Assembly (NCBI GenBank): GCA_032158125.1 | Contig: JASKOT010000004.1 | Coordinates: 372,001-436,000, forward strand | DNA: 64,000 nt | Origin: Papiliotrema nemorosa | Taxonomy: Eukaryota > Basidiomycota > Tremellomycetes > Tremellales > Rhynchogastremaceae | Direction: 5' to 3' | Shown here: one piece after another, positions 11,093 through 21,636 of the stretch | How the letters are laid out: each line of letters starts with the position of its first letter | Position numbering within the stretch: the stretch's first letter is position 1 | Program-made: the position numbers and the translations under genes | Notes under the pieces: generated by a model | Seen by the model: only the letters and a program-made list of their open reading frames with translations | Told to the model about the DNA's origin: nothing | Databases searched by the model: none

Positions 11093-11639
11093 ATGAGGTA
11101 GATCAATTCAAATTACGAGGAGTAAGAGGTCACTGACGGATAGTCAATATCTTCACGTCCCAAAGTCCGAGCTGGACGAGTCGCAAATTCGAGAGTTGGA
11201 AGAGTATGAAATCTCCCAAGGCCCACTATCAGTCCTCCAACAAGCTGTCCGAAATCAATCTCAAATTCTGATATCGTTACGGAACAACAAGAAGCTATTG
11301 GCGCGAGTCAAAGCTTTTGATAGGCATTGTAACATGGTATTGGAGAATGTCAAAGAGGTGCGTCTGAGTGAAGAGGGAACCAAAACACACGTATGGAATG
11401 TTGATGTGTAGATGTGGACGGAAACACCGAAAGGAAAGGGGAAGAAGCCAATGAACAAGGACAGATTCATCTCGTGAGTGATTGCACGGGGCACATGCAG
11501 CAAAGGAGATGCTGATGGCTCCCAGAAAGATGTTTTTGAGGGGAGACTCGGTCATTCTGGGTGAGTGAACCATGCTGAACGACCTTGAATGGCGCAGGCA
11601 CTTGACTGACTTTGTCTAGTCCTGAGAAATGCTGCATAG
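11093..11639 (+). CDS. SMD2: small nuclear ribonucleoprotein SmD2
   Basis: This Sm-fold protein is part of the heptameric ring on U1, U2, U4 and U5 snRNAs. Five exons give 112 residues. The first exon is only ATGAG; the next starts by completing Ser2. The chain has the Sm1 motif ([29 protein letters not shown]), the SmD2 linker ([20 protein letters not shown]) and Sm2 ([15 protein letters not shown]). The four introns break a very short gene, which is common in tremellomycetes. It is head-to-head with the carotenoid oxygenase gene across about 270 bases that include a G9 tract at 10961-10969. Confidence 0.95.
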
Positions 11640-12203
11640 ATGCCGTGCGAGGATCATACAAAACGAGTCTAGGTAGCACTCGGCAAAATCAATATACCCG
11701 TCGACCCAGATTTGTCGACATTGATCACCTCATGAGTTTGCGTGACCATTCATCATGTATGAAATGATAAATACAGACGATCTGCAGGCCAATCTTATCA
11801 GTGAACTCACTTTTCTCTGCCTGTCTACACACGTCGACTGGTACACAGTGACGGGTGCCACCTGGATGTCCATCGCAACCCTTGTCCTCATTGTTTTTCA
11901 CTTCCCCGATCCGATACCCATGTTCTCTTTTACTGTGCAAGACGTCTGTGGACGGCTTTGTCACCTGATGGCACCGTAAATTCTCACATTGACAGAAGTC
12001 GACGCGGGCTACGAGCGATACAGGGTATTCATCTTCGTCTCATCATCATTACCTTATTTCGTTACAAAGACCCCTTCTTCATTCTTCCTCCCCCATCACG
12101 CCTCTATGCTAATACTCCTTGACCCTTGTGAGACTGTGAAAACTCGACGACTGACTGGACAGCTTTCATATCTGTATATTAGAGCTGTCTGCGCAACTCG
12201 CGA
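11640..12203. other. intergenic between convergent SMD2 and RFA3
   Basis: This lies between the stops of two facing genes and so should be mainly 3' untranslated sequence. Open frames of up to about 79 codons occur on both strands but none resembles a known family or links to plausible exons. Nothing else is seen. Confidence 0.5.
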
Positions 12204-12668
12204 TCATAAGAGCTGACCGAGAGAATCCCCCAGGTGGATGATGGACAGTGCTTTTACCGTCAGATCATCCCTCACACTGCCAATGATCTCGATGTATTTG
12301 TTTGCCGCAATGTGCGATTCCTGAGCGAGTCAGCTCAATGTGCGGGAGGGATAAAACAGAACAGAACTGACTCGTCCTATATGTACGCCGACCTAGTTAT
12401 TAGCATGAGCAGCGCCCAGACAGCTCAGACTGAGAGGGTTGGGAAGATGCCAATGGAGATGCACTGGGTCAAGAGGAAGGCGACTCACCTGACCTCCGTC
12501 TGAAGCCTCCACGGTGGCCTGGTCTGCTGATATAGAGAGAACCTTGACGGTCAATCGGACCGTTTGGCCCTTGTACTTTTCCAGCAGACGAGAGTTGATC
12601 CGAGCTATCCATGAGCTAATTCGCAGACTCTGATGTGCAATCTCACGTTCTGGTTCCAATCGTGACAT
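12204..12668 (-). CDS. RFA3: replication protein A 14-kDa subunit (RPA3/Ssb3)
   Basis: This is the smallest subunit of the heterotrimeric single-strand DNA binding complex RPA. The OB-fold core is readable: INSRLLEKYKGQTVRLTVKVLS, then VEASDGGQ, and after two introns NKYIEIIGSVRDDLTVKALS ending in LGDSLGQLL. Total length is about 120 residues, normal for the subunit. Two points are uncertain. The middle exon may end at a weak donor (gtcagt), giving VGVHIGRESHI, which matches the family best. The N-terminus may lie further upstream: the ATG used here (12666-12668) precedes a stretch SRLEPEREIAHQSLRISSW that is not clearly conserved and could be intron. Confidence 0.68.
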
Positions 12669-12893
12669 GGTGCGAAAGCCGAGGTAGAGGAAGGCAAATA
12701 GGTGAGGTGGACAGTGGAAAACGCGGTGGACATGAACGTACCCCGTCGACGCGTAATTTGATCCCGCTGAAGATGAGTGGGTGGCAAAAGTCAATCTTAT
12801 CATCACGTGATGTTGGACAAAAAGTTGGACAGGCCTCCCCATCTCTGTAATTAGCCAGCTATCACTATACTCGAGTACATCGCGCTTTCAACA

Positions 12894-14059
12894 ATGGTTT
12901 CTTTCCAGTGAGTCAGACCTCTGACGGAATATAGCAGGCGGCTGATAAATTTAGATGCGACGGATGTGCCGATACGGTCAAAAAGCCCAAACTGGATCAA
13001 CATCGACAACGTTGCTGGGCCTCTTTCACCTGTCTAGACTGCTCCAAGACTTTCCAGAATCAAGAGTACAAGTGGGTACCACTAGCTGGGCGCGTGACAG
13101 TCGCTTATATGACAGAAGCCATACGTCTTGTATTAGCGAAGCGGAAAAGTATCAAGGAGCGCTGTACAAAGGTCCTCGCAAGGTGAGGCTCGAGACGAAG
13201 CTGTCGGCACAATGTGCTAATCACCCAGGGACAACAAAATCAACATCACCAACAGCCACCTAGATCCGCTCCTATCCCTGCCCCTGTTGCCGACATGTCC
13301 ACTTCCACTCCTGTCGATTCTGCCGCATCGTCACCCGCTCCTCCCGCTATCCACCCATCTCGACTTCGACAGGTAGATACCGCTTCGTCAGGCTATCAAC
13401 CGCCTTCATACTCTCGAGGTGGTCGTGGTGGATCTTTCGGTGGTAGAGGAGCTTTCGGAAACGCTCCACCCGCTCCACGGGGAAGCAAGAGGAATCCATT
13501 GGTTAGTGGGGAGAATAAAGCTATCCCTTCGAGCGGAATGAGGTCTTGGGGTTCACCAGCTGTGACTGAAATGGAAACTACCCCCACGGCAGACTACGGC
13601 GTTGGCGCGTCGTCCAGCTCTGCTGCTAGTGCACCGGTCAATGCGTATGTCAATGGCGCCGGAGAAGGTGAGAAGAAGAAGAGGAAGAAAAAGGGAGATA
13701 AAGGTGGAACCGGATCAAAGGCAAACTCGAAACGACCCAAAGAGGAGGGTAAAGAAGGTGCTGTGCCCGTGGATGTGGCTACAGCGGACGTAGTGGACGG
13801 AGAACCTGCAGCCAAGAAAAGAAAGAGGTCGACTTCCCCCGTCGAGGTTGCGCCAGCGGTACCTGCTGAAATCTCGGACAAGACTCTCAAGAGGTTACGC
13901 AAAAACGCCACCAAAGTCGCAGAGAAATCTCAATCGCTCAGCTTAGGAGATTGGTTGAAACAGGTCGGCGACGCAAAGAAGGAGCAGGTCGACGCAGGAG
14001 ACGTCAATCGAGCTGCCAAGGTATCTTGGGAAAACGGCAAGTGGGTCTTGACTTTTTGA
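12894..14059 (+). CDS. LYAR-type C2HC zinc-finger nucleolar protein
   Basis: LYAR-family proteins are nucleolar and are linked to ribosome biogenesis; the yeast relative is small and poorly studied. Four exons give about 350 residues. Exon 1 is MVSFQ, spliced to CDGCADTVKKPKLDQHRQRC and then FTCLDCSKTF, with KSHTSCISEAEKYQGALYKG following. These are the two zinc-binding halves of zf-LYAR. The middle is low complexity and includes an RG-rich patch (SRGGRGGSFGGRGAFG) and two basic, NLS-like runs (KKKRKKKGDKG, KKRKR). The C-terminus, from SDKTLKRLRKNATKV to SWENGKWVLTF, resembles the conserved tail of fungal LYAR proteins. Confidence 0.85.
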
Positions 14060-14303
14060 ACCCTCTGCATGTACTATATCTTGTTGGGATCTCATAGGTC
14101 GGTATCCGCCTTGTGCAAGCAATGCATGTATGCGGGTAGAAAATGTGTCGCAGTGCGATTCCGTGTGTCTATTGCTACCAACATACCCAAGACCAGGGGC
14201 AAACATAGCCGTCATACCAAAATACACCAAGACAAACCGCAGCGTGCCCTCTCGAAAATCGGAAAAGGGTATATTGAATAAGGTATAAATCTGTTGCAGC
14301 TCC

Positions 14304-17300
14304 ATCAAGTACTCTCGGCAATTTCTTCAAGCGGTGTCGGGGTCGACGCGACATCAGTTGTCACGTCAAGGTGGGTGGTTTTGATCATTGTATCAGTACG
14401 ATCATCCAGATCTCTGCGTGCTGCATCGAGGGATTCCGCCGGCGTCGGTGTGGGTGTTAGGTCCGCCGGCTGCAACGGCGGAGTCGGGGCATGGACATTA
14501 ATGTCGAGCGAAGCGGTAGATGACTGTCGGGCGGGTGAACGAGCGGTCTTGCGTTCAATCCTTAGACGTTCGGCAACACCACGAGCTGCTTGCTGCGGTC
14601 CAACAGAGAATCCTCGCTTGGTCTCACCCGAATCTGGGCCGACTCCCTTCCATCGTTTCCAACCCTCAAAATCGATCAGAGCCTCCCTGTCAGCGGGCGC
14701 ACTCTTGTAGCCATATACTCACCTGCATACAGCCCCACTCGACAATCTTCTTTTCCAGCCATTTGAGCGACACGGGCTTGGTCAAGAAATCGTTGCATCC
14801 CGCGCCGAGAGCGGCCACTCGATCCGAGTGCAAGGACGAAGCCGTGAGAGCGACTATGATGACCGAAGACCGCAAAGGTGATGCAGGGATTGAGTCGAGT
14901 TGCCGAGATATCTCCCCCAAAGGAGTTGAGGGGTAGACACCGATGTTGTTCTTCTTCTCCTCGGCCCGTATATTCCTCGTCGCCGTAATACCGTCCATGA
15001 CTGGCAGTTGGATATCCATCTACGATTAGCATACGCCGAACGATCCGCTCACCAAGATGAGATGGAAGCCCCCTGTGCGCCATTTCTCAATTGCTTCTTG
15101 ACCATCTTTCGCCGATTGATGCTTGATCTTCTTTTTGCGCAAGAACATGCTCAAAATGTTTTGATTGATAGGGTTATCTACCGTCAGCACAAGGCTGTCG
15201 CCGCGCAAGCTCACCTTCAACGATGAGCACGTTGATCGGCGGGACGACTACCTCCTCCTTGGCCTTTTTCTTGGGCGGGGCCGTACTAGGACTGGGAGCT
15301 GACGGGCCAGCCGTTGATGGTGAGCTGGGTTGTTTGCGCTGAGTGATGGTGGAAGATCGCTGTCGACCCTGAACGACCAAGGGCTCAGCAGCGCCAGGCA
15401 ACGTCTTTCGCCGCCTTTCTTGTCCACCTTCCCGAACGGAGTTCTTGCGCGATACACCGCCGGAGTGGTCTGTTCCGGTCGACAAAGTCGATTGACGTCT
15501 AGTGCTTTGCGGTGACGCCGTGGGAGATGCGGTGGAGGAGACGGGTTCGGGCATGACGCCCGACGTCCTTCGACTCGTTGGTTTTCTGATGAGCGACTCT
15601 CCAGGCGTACGTTGCGAATATGACGACCTTCGCTCGCCTTTGTTGGGAGGCTCAAAGTGAATGCCAAATCGTCCGTCTGGACTCTGGATGATCATGCCCG
15701 AAGCTCCATTTCCACTTCGCGAAGCACCGGAGAAGTACTCTGTCGCGGGCGTCGACACGACATCGCTGCCAGTGCGACGGTGCTCCTGCAAGGACGTTGG
15801 CGGATTCTCGTACATGGGTGATTTGGTATGCAAAGATGAAGTTGCCGGATGGAGCTCCGCCGCTTCTTCCATGACCGTATCAAAGAACCCTTCTCGAGGA
15901 AGTTCATTGCCAAGAGGTGTCCTGCCGTTTGTCCAAAAGTACCCACCGCCAGGTGTTCGAGGCGTGGTCGCGATAGGGGAGAAGGTCGGATCGACGAGTG
16001 GTTGATTGACAGCTGTGTGTAACGCGGTCAGGAATCGTCTAGGGCCTACTGGTTTGGGTATGACCATGACTTCTGGGTGGAAAAAGGCGCTATCCTTTGA
16101 AGACCATTGCGGACCAAAGACACTTGCGATCACGTCACGAACCTGATTGTAATTGGCCAGGCTGGTAAAATGGATAAGCACAGGAGCTTTGGGCTTGGTC
16201 GGAGTCGGGGGTCGGATCAAGGGCGTTGATCGTGCTCGACTGCCCATCGTTGGCCGTTTGAGCAGACGAGGTTTCAGACTCATCGAGTCGTTGCACAATT
16301 TGAGAAGCTCACGCCGTAAAATGGCGACATCGTCGTCGATGATTATGAACCGATCAGTATCCTTGGGTCCCAGTGACAACGAAGATAGCGAGGATGCCAA
16401 TTCCTTGACTGGGCTCGTCCCGGTTGATGCCGCGTGGCTAGCCACACCTTGCGGGCTCTCCTCGTCTTCGGTCGGAAGATGCGAAATATCTAAACCCCAC
16501 GCACCGAGATAACTCGTCAAATGTCGCGCGAAGAGGCTATTCAGACCCGCATGCAGGTAGACCTTCTTCCCTCGCAGCGATTCAGCGAATTGAGACAACT
16601 CGGTCAATGTCGGTTCACGGCCCAACTTCACACCCGCAAAGGGTTGTCGTATGGCCTCCTCCTCTGCCGACAATGTTGCAGGTTCCGCCAATGGCTTGCC
16701 GCGGGGTAACAAAACCGATAACTCATACGCCCGCCTTGGCATGCCTGAGCCCAAAGGTGAAGACGGCTGCACATCCTTGCGCAGGGATGCGTGTTGTTGA
16801 TCTAGTAGACGGCGACACAAGATGGTATCCAGCTTTGGGGTAGCAGCTTCTTGGGCTTCCGCGAGTTGTGAGAATGGATTGATCTCTGCTCGGGGCGTTG
16901 CCGTGGTGGATCCGGGAGACTGGTAAATGTTGTGAATGATCTCGAACGAACACAACATCGGTCCTTCTGCCGTGGTCGATACTTGTGGTGATAAAGTTTC
17001 ACCCAAGACTTGCTCACCCTCTTTCCTAGACTTGTTCGCGGTTGTAGCGGTGAAGGGAAGGGATACTTTCGGTGTAAGGGAGGGAGATTGAGGGATGAGT
17101 TGCAGACCGATCTCGAGGATGTCACCTTTGTTCGCGACAAGAAGGATTTGTCGGAGGATCTGCAATCAGAAAAAACTCGGAGTTCCAACTCACATGGCCG
17201 AGGAGATACCCCAGTCCCTCTACATCTCCATTCACGCTGACGTGTTTGATCCCCACATCTCCATGAAACAGCACCAAATCCACACCCGATTGTGCAGCCT

Positions 17301-18370
17301 GACCACCGAGAAGATCTGCAACATTCTGCACGAGCTCTCCGATATCAAAATCTTCTGTTTGCCTGTGCGACGAGAGCAGTCCGTCGTCTCGCTTTCCACC
17401 TAGTGCCTCGCATAGCCCTTGTACATTGGCCGAAAGGTAGTTCAGACTCCTCATAGACGTCAACAAGGCCGATAGGGAGGTCGTAGGCATCTGTACGGTG
17501 CAACCCGAATATTGCTCCTTTGCATTGTCGAGGAGATGAGGCGGTGAGAGGTGGAGGAGCGTCTGTATAGCGGATTGCAAAGAGTCTGCCAACTCGAGTG
17601 AGAAGGTTGAAAGAGGTGTGGATAGTTCAGCGGCTGTACTGGACGAAGTCGAGTCAGAGCCGCTATGTGAAGGCAGGGATCTTGGCGGGAGCTGCGAATT
17701 TCCAAGAGGTGATCCGGGAGAAGGTGAAATGGGATGTCGCAAGAAACCGACGCGATTTGGCAACGGCGCTGAAAAGGTCCTGGTGAATTTAGGAGGCAAG
17801 ACTTCTGGGGAAAAGTCGTATCCTTCAGCTTGGCCATGCGCCGCAGTCCACTCTGCGTCAACAGGTGCACCGGTCAGAGGATCGGTGAATGAACGAAGGT
17901 GGTGAGGCAGAAAAACGACCGATCCGCGACGTTGTTCCACGGGCACATGGTACAAGGGTTGATGAGGAGTCACCTCGTCGTCCGAGGAGCTTGAAGAGGA
18001 ATGGTTAAAGTGTTCGGATGAAGATGTGGAAGCACTCATGAAAGAGTCTGGTCGGTCTCGAGTGGTAGATTGACCGCCGGAAGTTTGGACGGGCGGCCAA
18101 GAAAAGATTGGATTCGCAGAGGAAGAAGAGGATGTTGCCGACATCTGACATCAGCCCTATGACTCCTTGCCTAGAGACTTCACTCACAGGTATAGCATCG
18201 GCGAGAGTGTGTCGAGAGTGACGATGACTACTCCCGGGAGACGCGCCCCATTCTGGAGGGATTGCGATAATGGCCGATTTGGGCGTCGTCACAATCGGTG
18301 TCCTGGAACGGGGAGGTGCATCCGGATCGACAGATAGCGATGGGAGTGTATGACCAGCACCGTTCTGCAT
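14304..18370 (-). CDS. SSK1: SSK1-type response regulator of the HOG pathway
   Basis: Ssk1 receives phosphate from the phosphorelay and in its unphosphorylated form activates the Ssk2-type MAPKKK. At least six exons give about 1,300 residues. The receiver domain (about 14700-15250) is intact: INVLIVEDNPINQ, LILMDIQLPVMDG with the phospho-Asp, VALTASS and FLTKPVS. Two introns fall inside it. Upstream is a long Ser/Pro/Thr-rich region. Further upstream (17080-17620) is a degenerate histidine-kinase core, then a pseudo-receiver at about 16100-16585 (see findings). The tail after the receiver is about 120 residues, Pro/Thr-rich. The start used is the first Met of a good frame (MQNGAGHTL). The frame stays open upstream to about 18488 (KRARRIDKVHNLAQSPDE), so one or more 5' exons are probably missing from this model. 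Confidence 0.88.
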
Positions 18371-18816
18371 GATGGGCGTACTCGACTCCAGAAGGGGGAT
18401 GTTCGAAACGGGAAAGGGGTTTAAACCGGATGCTATCTCATCGGGAGATTGAGCAAGATTGTGTACTTTGTCGATGCGCCGAGCCCTCTTCTACCACTCG
18501 GTTACTCGATGATCTATAGCGTTGTCTTCTCCATCTGACTGTAAGATCCACCGCACCTGCACTCGCAGCGATTCAATGAGAGTGGTTGCTTGTAGGACGA
18601 GAAGGAATCAAGGGTACGAGAAGGGATCGACAGATTTGCTGGAATGGGCTGCGTCTTCTCTTTCTTGTGGCCCCCCGCGCAAACAGTGGCGGTCGTTCCC
18701 ACACTTCTCCATGCCGTTCATTTCCCGCCGACTGTCAGCAAAAAGCTTACGTGCGAGTACGCTCATTGGCTCATGCATGTCTATGTTACAAAGGGGATGC
18801 CTTGGGGATCTGCTTG
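18371..18816 (-). other. probable 5' coding part and leader of SSK1
   Basis: From 18371 to about 18488 the SSK1 frame continues with coding-like sequence (IDKVHNLAQSPDEIASGLNPFP), preceded by a possible acceptor (gtggtag). The first exon and its ATG could not be fixed. The rest is the short gap to the stop of PRE3 on the same strand, which must hold the SSK1 promoter. Confidence 0.5.
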
Positions 18817-19712
18817 TCATGCCACAACGCCAACTTTGGGAGCTGTCGATTGCGCGACCACTTCTTTGCCCTCCCAGAATCGGGGCAGTTCATTGCCAGG
18901 GACAAAGTGCCTCTCCACCTTGTCTTTGGTGATCACACACATTCTAATACATCCACCCGACGATCCATCTCGGGCCATGGCGAGTGCAAGTGCTGTGCGT
19001 CAGTATGGCCAGCGAAAAGTAAGCAGTGCACGCGACTGACTGTTCTTGACAAACTCGACCGTCTCGGCTTCTCCCCACCCTTCTCGATATGTAGCATCAC
19101 AGTATCCGTATACATATGTAGATCCGGATCCTGCATATAAGTGTGCGTAGTAAACCCGAATAGAAACGGGTGCTTACCTCCGATAGCCCATGGTTGTTGA
19201 AAGATTCCTCCTCCCAGAGGAACGTTGAACACCCCACCTCCCTCCTCATCCCAACCTGCGACGATGATACCCGCACTTAACTGATCCTTGTTGTCATAAC
19301 ATAGCTTCTCGAACAATGCAGCAACAGTGGCAACGGGCGGAGCGTGACCGTAGACCGACGTATAGACTTGACAATGTTGATGCACGGCATCAGCGACCGC
19401 TTGAGTGTCGGCTGCTGAACCTGATCTACAGCAGTAGACTCGGTCGTGTATGTGGGTGAGTTTATCAGTGACTCGGTTGGCCTGAGTACATGAGCGTTTG
19501 AAGAGACTCGTTTGCAGCGCTCGACCTACAATATATGAGCCGGTCGTTGTCCTAGAGTCGGCACCAATAACGACACCACCAGCGAATTGGACCGCCATGA
19601 TGGAGGTCTGGATATCAGCAGTGATCTCGATGTGGTCTTAACCATCACTCACACCCAAGTTGACCTCTCCATGCTTGAGGTGCATGATGTCGACGGTATT
19701 GATATTCGCCAT
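18817..19712 (-). CDS. PRE3: 20S proteasome catalytic subunit beta1
   Basis: This is the caspase-like catalytic subunit of the 20S proteasome. Five exons give about 230 residues. The propeptide MANINTVDIMHLKHGEVNLG ends before the catalytic Thr, so mature Thr1 is in GTSIMAVQFAGGVVIGADSR (Thr right after Gly, Lys33 position replaced by the usual Arg-rich ADSR context). Next come TGSYIANRVTDKLTHIHD, CCRSGSAADTQ, IIVAGWDEEGG and GSGSTYVYGYCDATYREGW, all diagnostic of beta1. The last exon (TLALAMARDGSSGGCIRMCVI) is reached through an intron with a gtcagt donor. The start is the ATG giving the normal short propeptide. Confidence 0.95.
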
Positions 19713-20299
19713 GATGAGAGTGGATAATGGAAGACGAGAGCTGGGGCCAGTGATATGCGACTTTAGGTACGGCTTTGTCTTTTTACCGTGATCCAGGTGT
19801 ATCTTCTGGATCGTGCACCAGGTAAATTGACAACTAGAGGGATCAAGGCGGATAGGTGGAAAGGTGATAGCTGTGACTATCATCACCATGAGCTTGCGCG
19901 TCTATCAACGTGGGGTGATGGAATGATGGAATGTGCCACGTGGCTCTATTCCGTCGGAAACTTTGAGGGGGGGCTCTTCAGTGTGGCGGTACTGCTCCCC
20001 CCCCCCCGCGCTGATCCCCCCCCCCCCCCCCCCTTCATTTGCTGCATGGCCTATTGTCACAACCATATTTCCATCGACTGTGCATATCATCGCCGACACT
20101 GGACACTACACTCGAACGGCCTAGGAGATCAAGGACTGCTCGAGTTCTTTAGCTCTCTCGGAACTCGCTGCCAGGTAAAGTCTCCGCGGAACAACCTTGG
20201 CATCATCCTTTCGTCGCAAACAAGCAAAGCGTCATTCGCCAGGGGCCGAGCCCATCTCTTCAACCCGTCGCATTGGTGTCTATATCGTCACACCACAAC
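19713..20299. other. divergent promoter region with poly-C runs
   Basis: This separates PRE3 and the hypothetical gene at 20300. It contains a C11 run (19997-20007) and a C18 run (20016-20033), plus CTTTGAGGGGGGG at 19961-19973. Open frames through it are interrupted by these tracts and show no similarity. Confidence 0.55.
19997..20033. repeat. two poly-C homopolymer runs (C11 and C18)
   Basis: The runs are separated by eight bases (gcgctgat). Homopolymers this long are prone to slippage and sequencing error, so their exact length should be treated with care. Confidence 0.85.
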
Positions 20300-21473
20300 A
20301 TGCCCTCACTGCTGTCCCCCAACACCTCGTCCAGCTCCCGCTCATACACTCCACTGGCAGACGAGGTCAATCCACCGTTTGGCAACCACGCACCTACAGT
20401 GACGCGCAACGGTACCGTGGTGTATGGAAATGTCAAACGTGTATCTTCCGTGGGGTCGGACGGTCAATCATCGTCCTCGGCTTCTGGTTTGCAACGATCA
20501 GATTCAGAAGAGACCTTGTCGCAGAGTACCAATGGGAGATTCGTCTCTCGCGTAGCGCCGGAGATGCTGCAACCGCCAGACGAGGAGGGTGATCTCGGCG
20601 AACTTAGGCGATCGAGTGCTGCTGCAAAGGGCAAAGGAAAGGAAAAGGCCTGGGACGAAGAGATGGGCAGAGAGGAAATCGTGGCGGATAGCTATCCGCC
20701 CATCAACTCGGTCGAAGAGGATGAGAGGAGGATACAAGATGTCAGTGTAACATATGCTCTCCAACACAGGCTGATGGACAGAATCTCGCAAAGTTTGCTG
20801 CTCGAGATATGGCAAGGAGGAGGGCAGCGAGATTGTCCCGACAAATGCCCACTTCGCCGAAGTCTACCTCGACGACGTCTTCGTCCTCTACCTCTTCTTT
20901 CATGCGGAGACCTTTTTCCCTCGTTAGCACTTCATCAGATGGCGGAAAACAGAACAGCGCCATGGGGATGATGAGCGGTTGGATGGGTGGTGGCGCAGCA
21001 GCCAAAGAGGAGGTGAGTGATACGCTAGACTGTCGCGTTGGTAGTCTGACCCAAAGCTACCCGTGACATCCCCCGTTCGAGCACACTTCAACCCTTATGA
21101 CCCTCCAGAACCTTTACCCACCCCTCGGATGATGGTCTCACCCACTTCGCCCACATCCGCATCACCGTTCGCCGACCCGATTGATTCATCTCATCAGGAG
21201 GCTGCTGATCGCCGTGCGTCAATCGCCTCGAGTTCGACCTCGCCCGCGCTACGAACACCCATTGAAAGTGGAGGGTACGGATATGCTGGTGCCGGATGGC
21301 GTGGTGGAGATGCAGCTGTAGGTGGTGCTCAAGGAGATCAAGGTAGACCGAAAAACAGCACTGGCGAGAAATGGTGGCATGCCCTGTGTTCTTGGGGCAA
21401 CGATCTCGATGGGGGTTACGATGATCCAAACGAAGGCAGAAATCAAGCCGGTCGTACCAATCCGAACGAGTAG
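20300..21473 (+). CDS. hypothetical low-complexity protein
   Basis: I do not recognise this protein. Three exons give about 360 residues. The first exon (MPSLLSPNTSSSSRSYTPL) is Ser-rich. The second begins NLAKFAARDMARRRAARLSRQM, a basic, probably helical segment and the best candidate for a conserved core. The third is Pro/Ser-rich and ends with EKWWHALCSWGNDLDGGYDD, which combines aromatic and acidic residues. No signal peptide or membrane helix is visible. The ATG at 20300 is in good context (caacATGcc); an in-frame ATG at 20273 is possible. Introns have gt..ag ends, and the frame restored across them is long and stop-free, so the gene is probably real. Confidence 0.65.
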
Positions 21474-21636
21474 ACGGTAGCAGTGTCGAGATGGAGGGAG
21501 CTTGACATCTAACGACATTTTACGACTGCATACTTCAACTTTGATCTAGATGAAGATTTTTCGAGAAAGGTTGTATATTCCATACATGCCATACAACAAT
21601 GCATACACTTCTAATACGATGGGAACGGGATAGAGC

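Noticed and set aside
13594..13914. 106-codon minus-strand open frame over the LYAR-like gene
   Set aside because: It is the antisense shadow of the Lys/Glu- and Ser/Ala-rich exon, which has few stops in other frames. The sense frame has family similarity and proper introns.
13943..14308. 121-codon minus-strand frame between LYAR-like and SSK1 genes
   Set aside because: No family pattern, and it overlaps the 3' ends of both flanking genes. The SSK1 frame itself ends at 14304 in a different frame.
14304..18370. calling the SSK1 gene an active hybrid histidine kinase
   Set aside because: The H-box lacks a His and the ATP-binding boxes are not recognisable. Only the C-terminal receiver is complete, so the response-regulator name is kept.
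20016..20033. poly-C run as a telomere or contig-join mark
   Set aside because: Flanking sequence is continuous promoter DNA and similar runs occur in other promoters. No telomere-type repeat and no break in gene order is visible.
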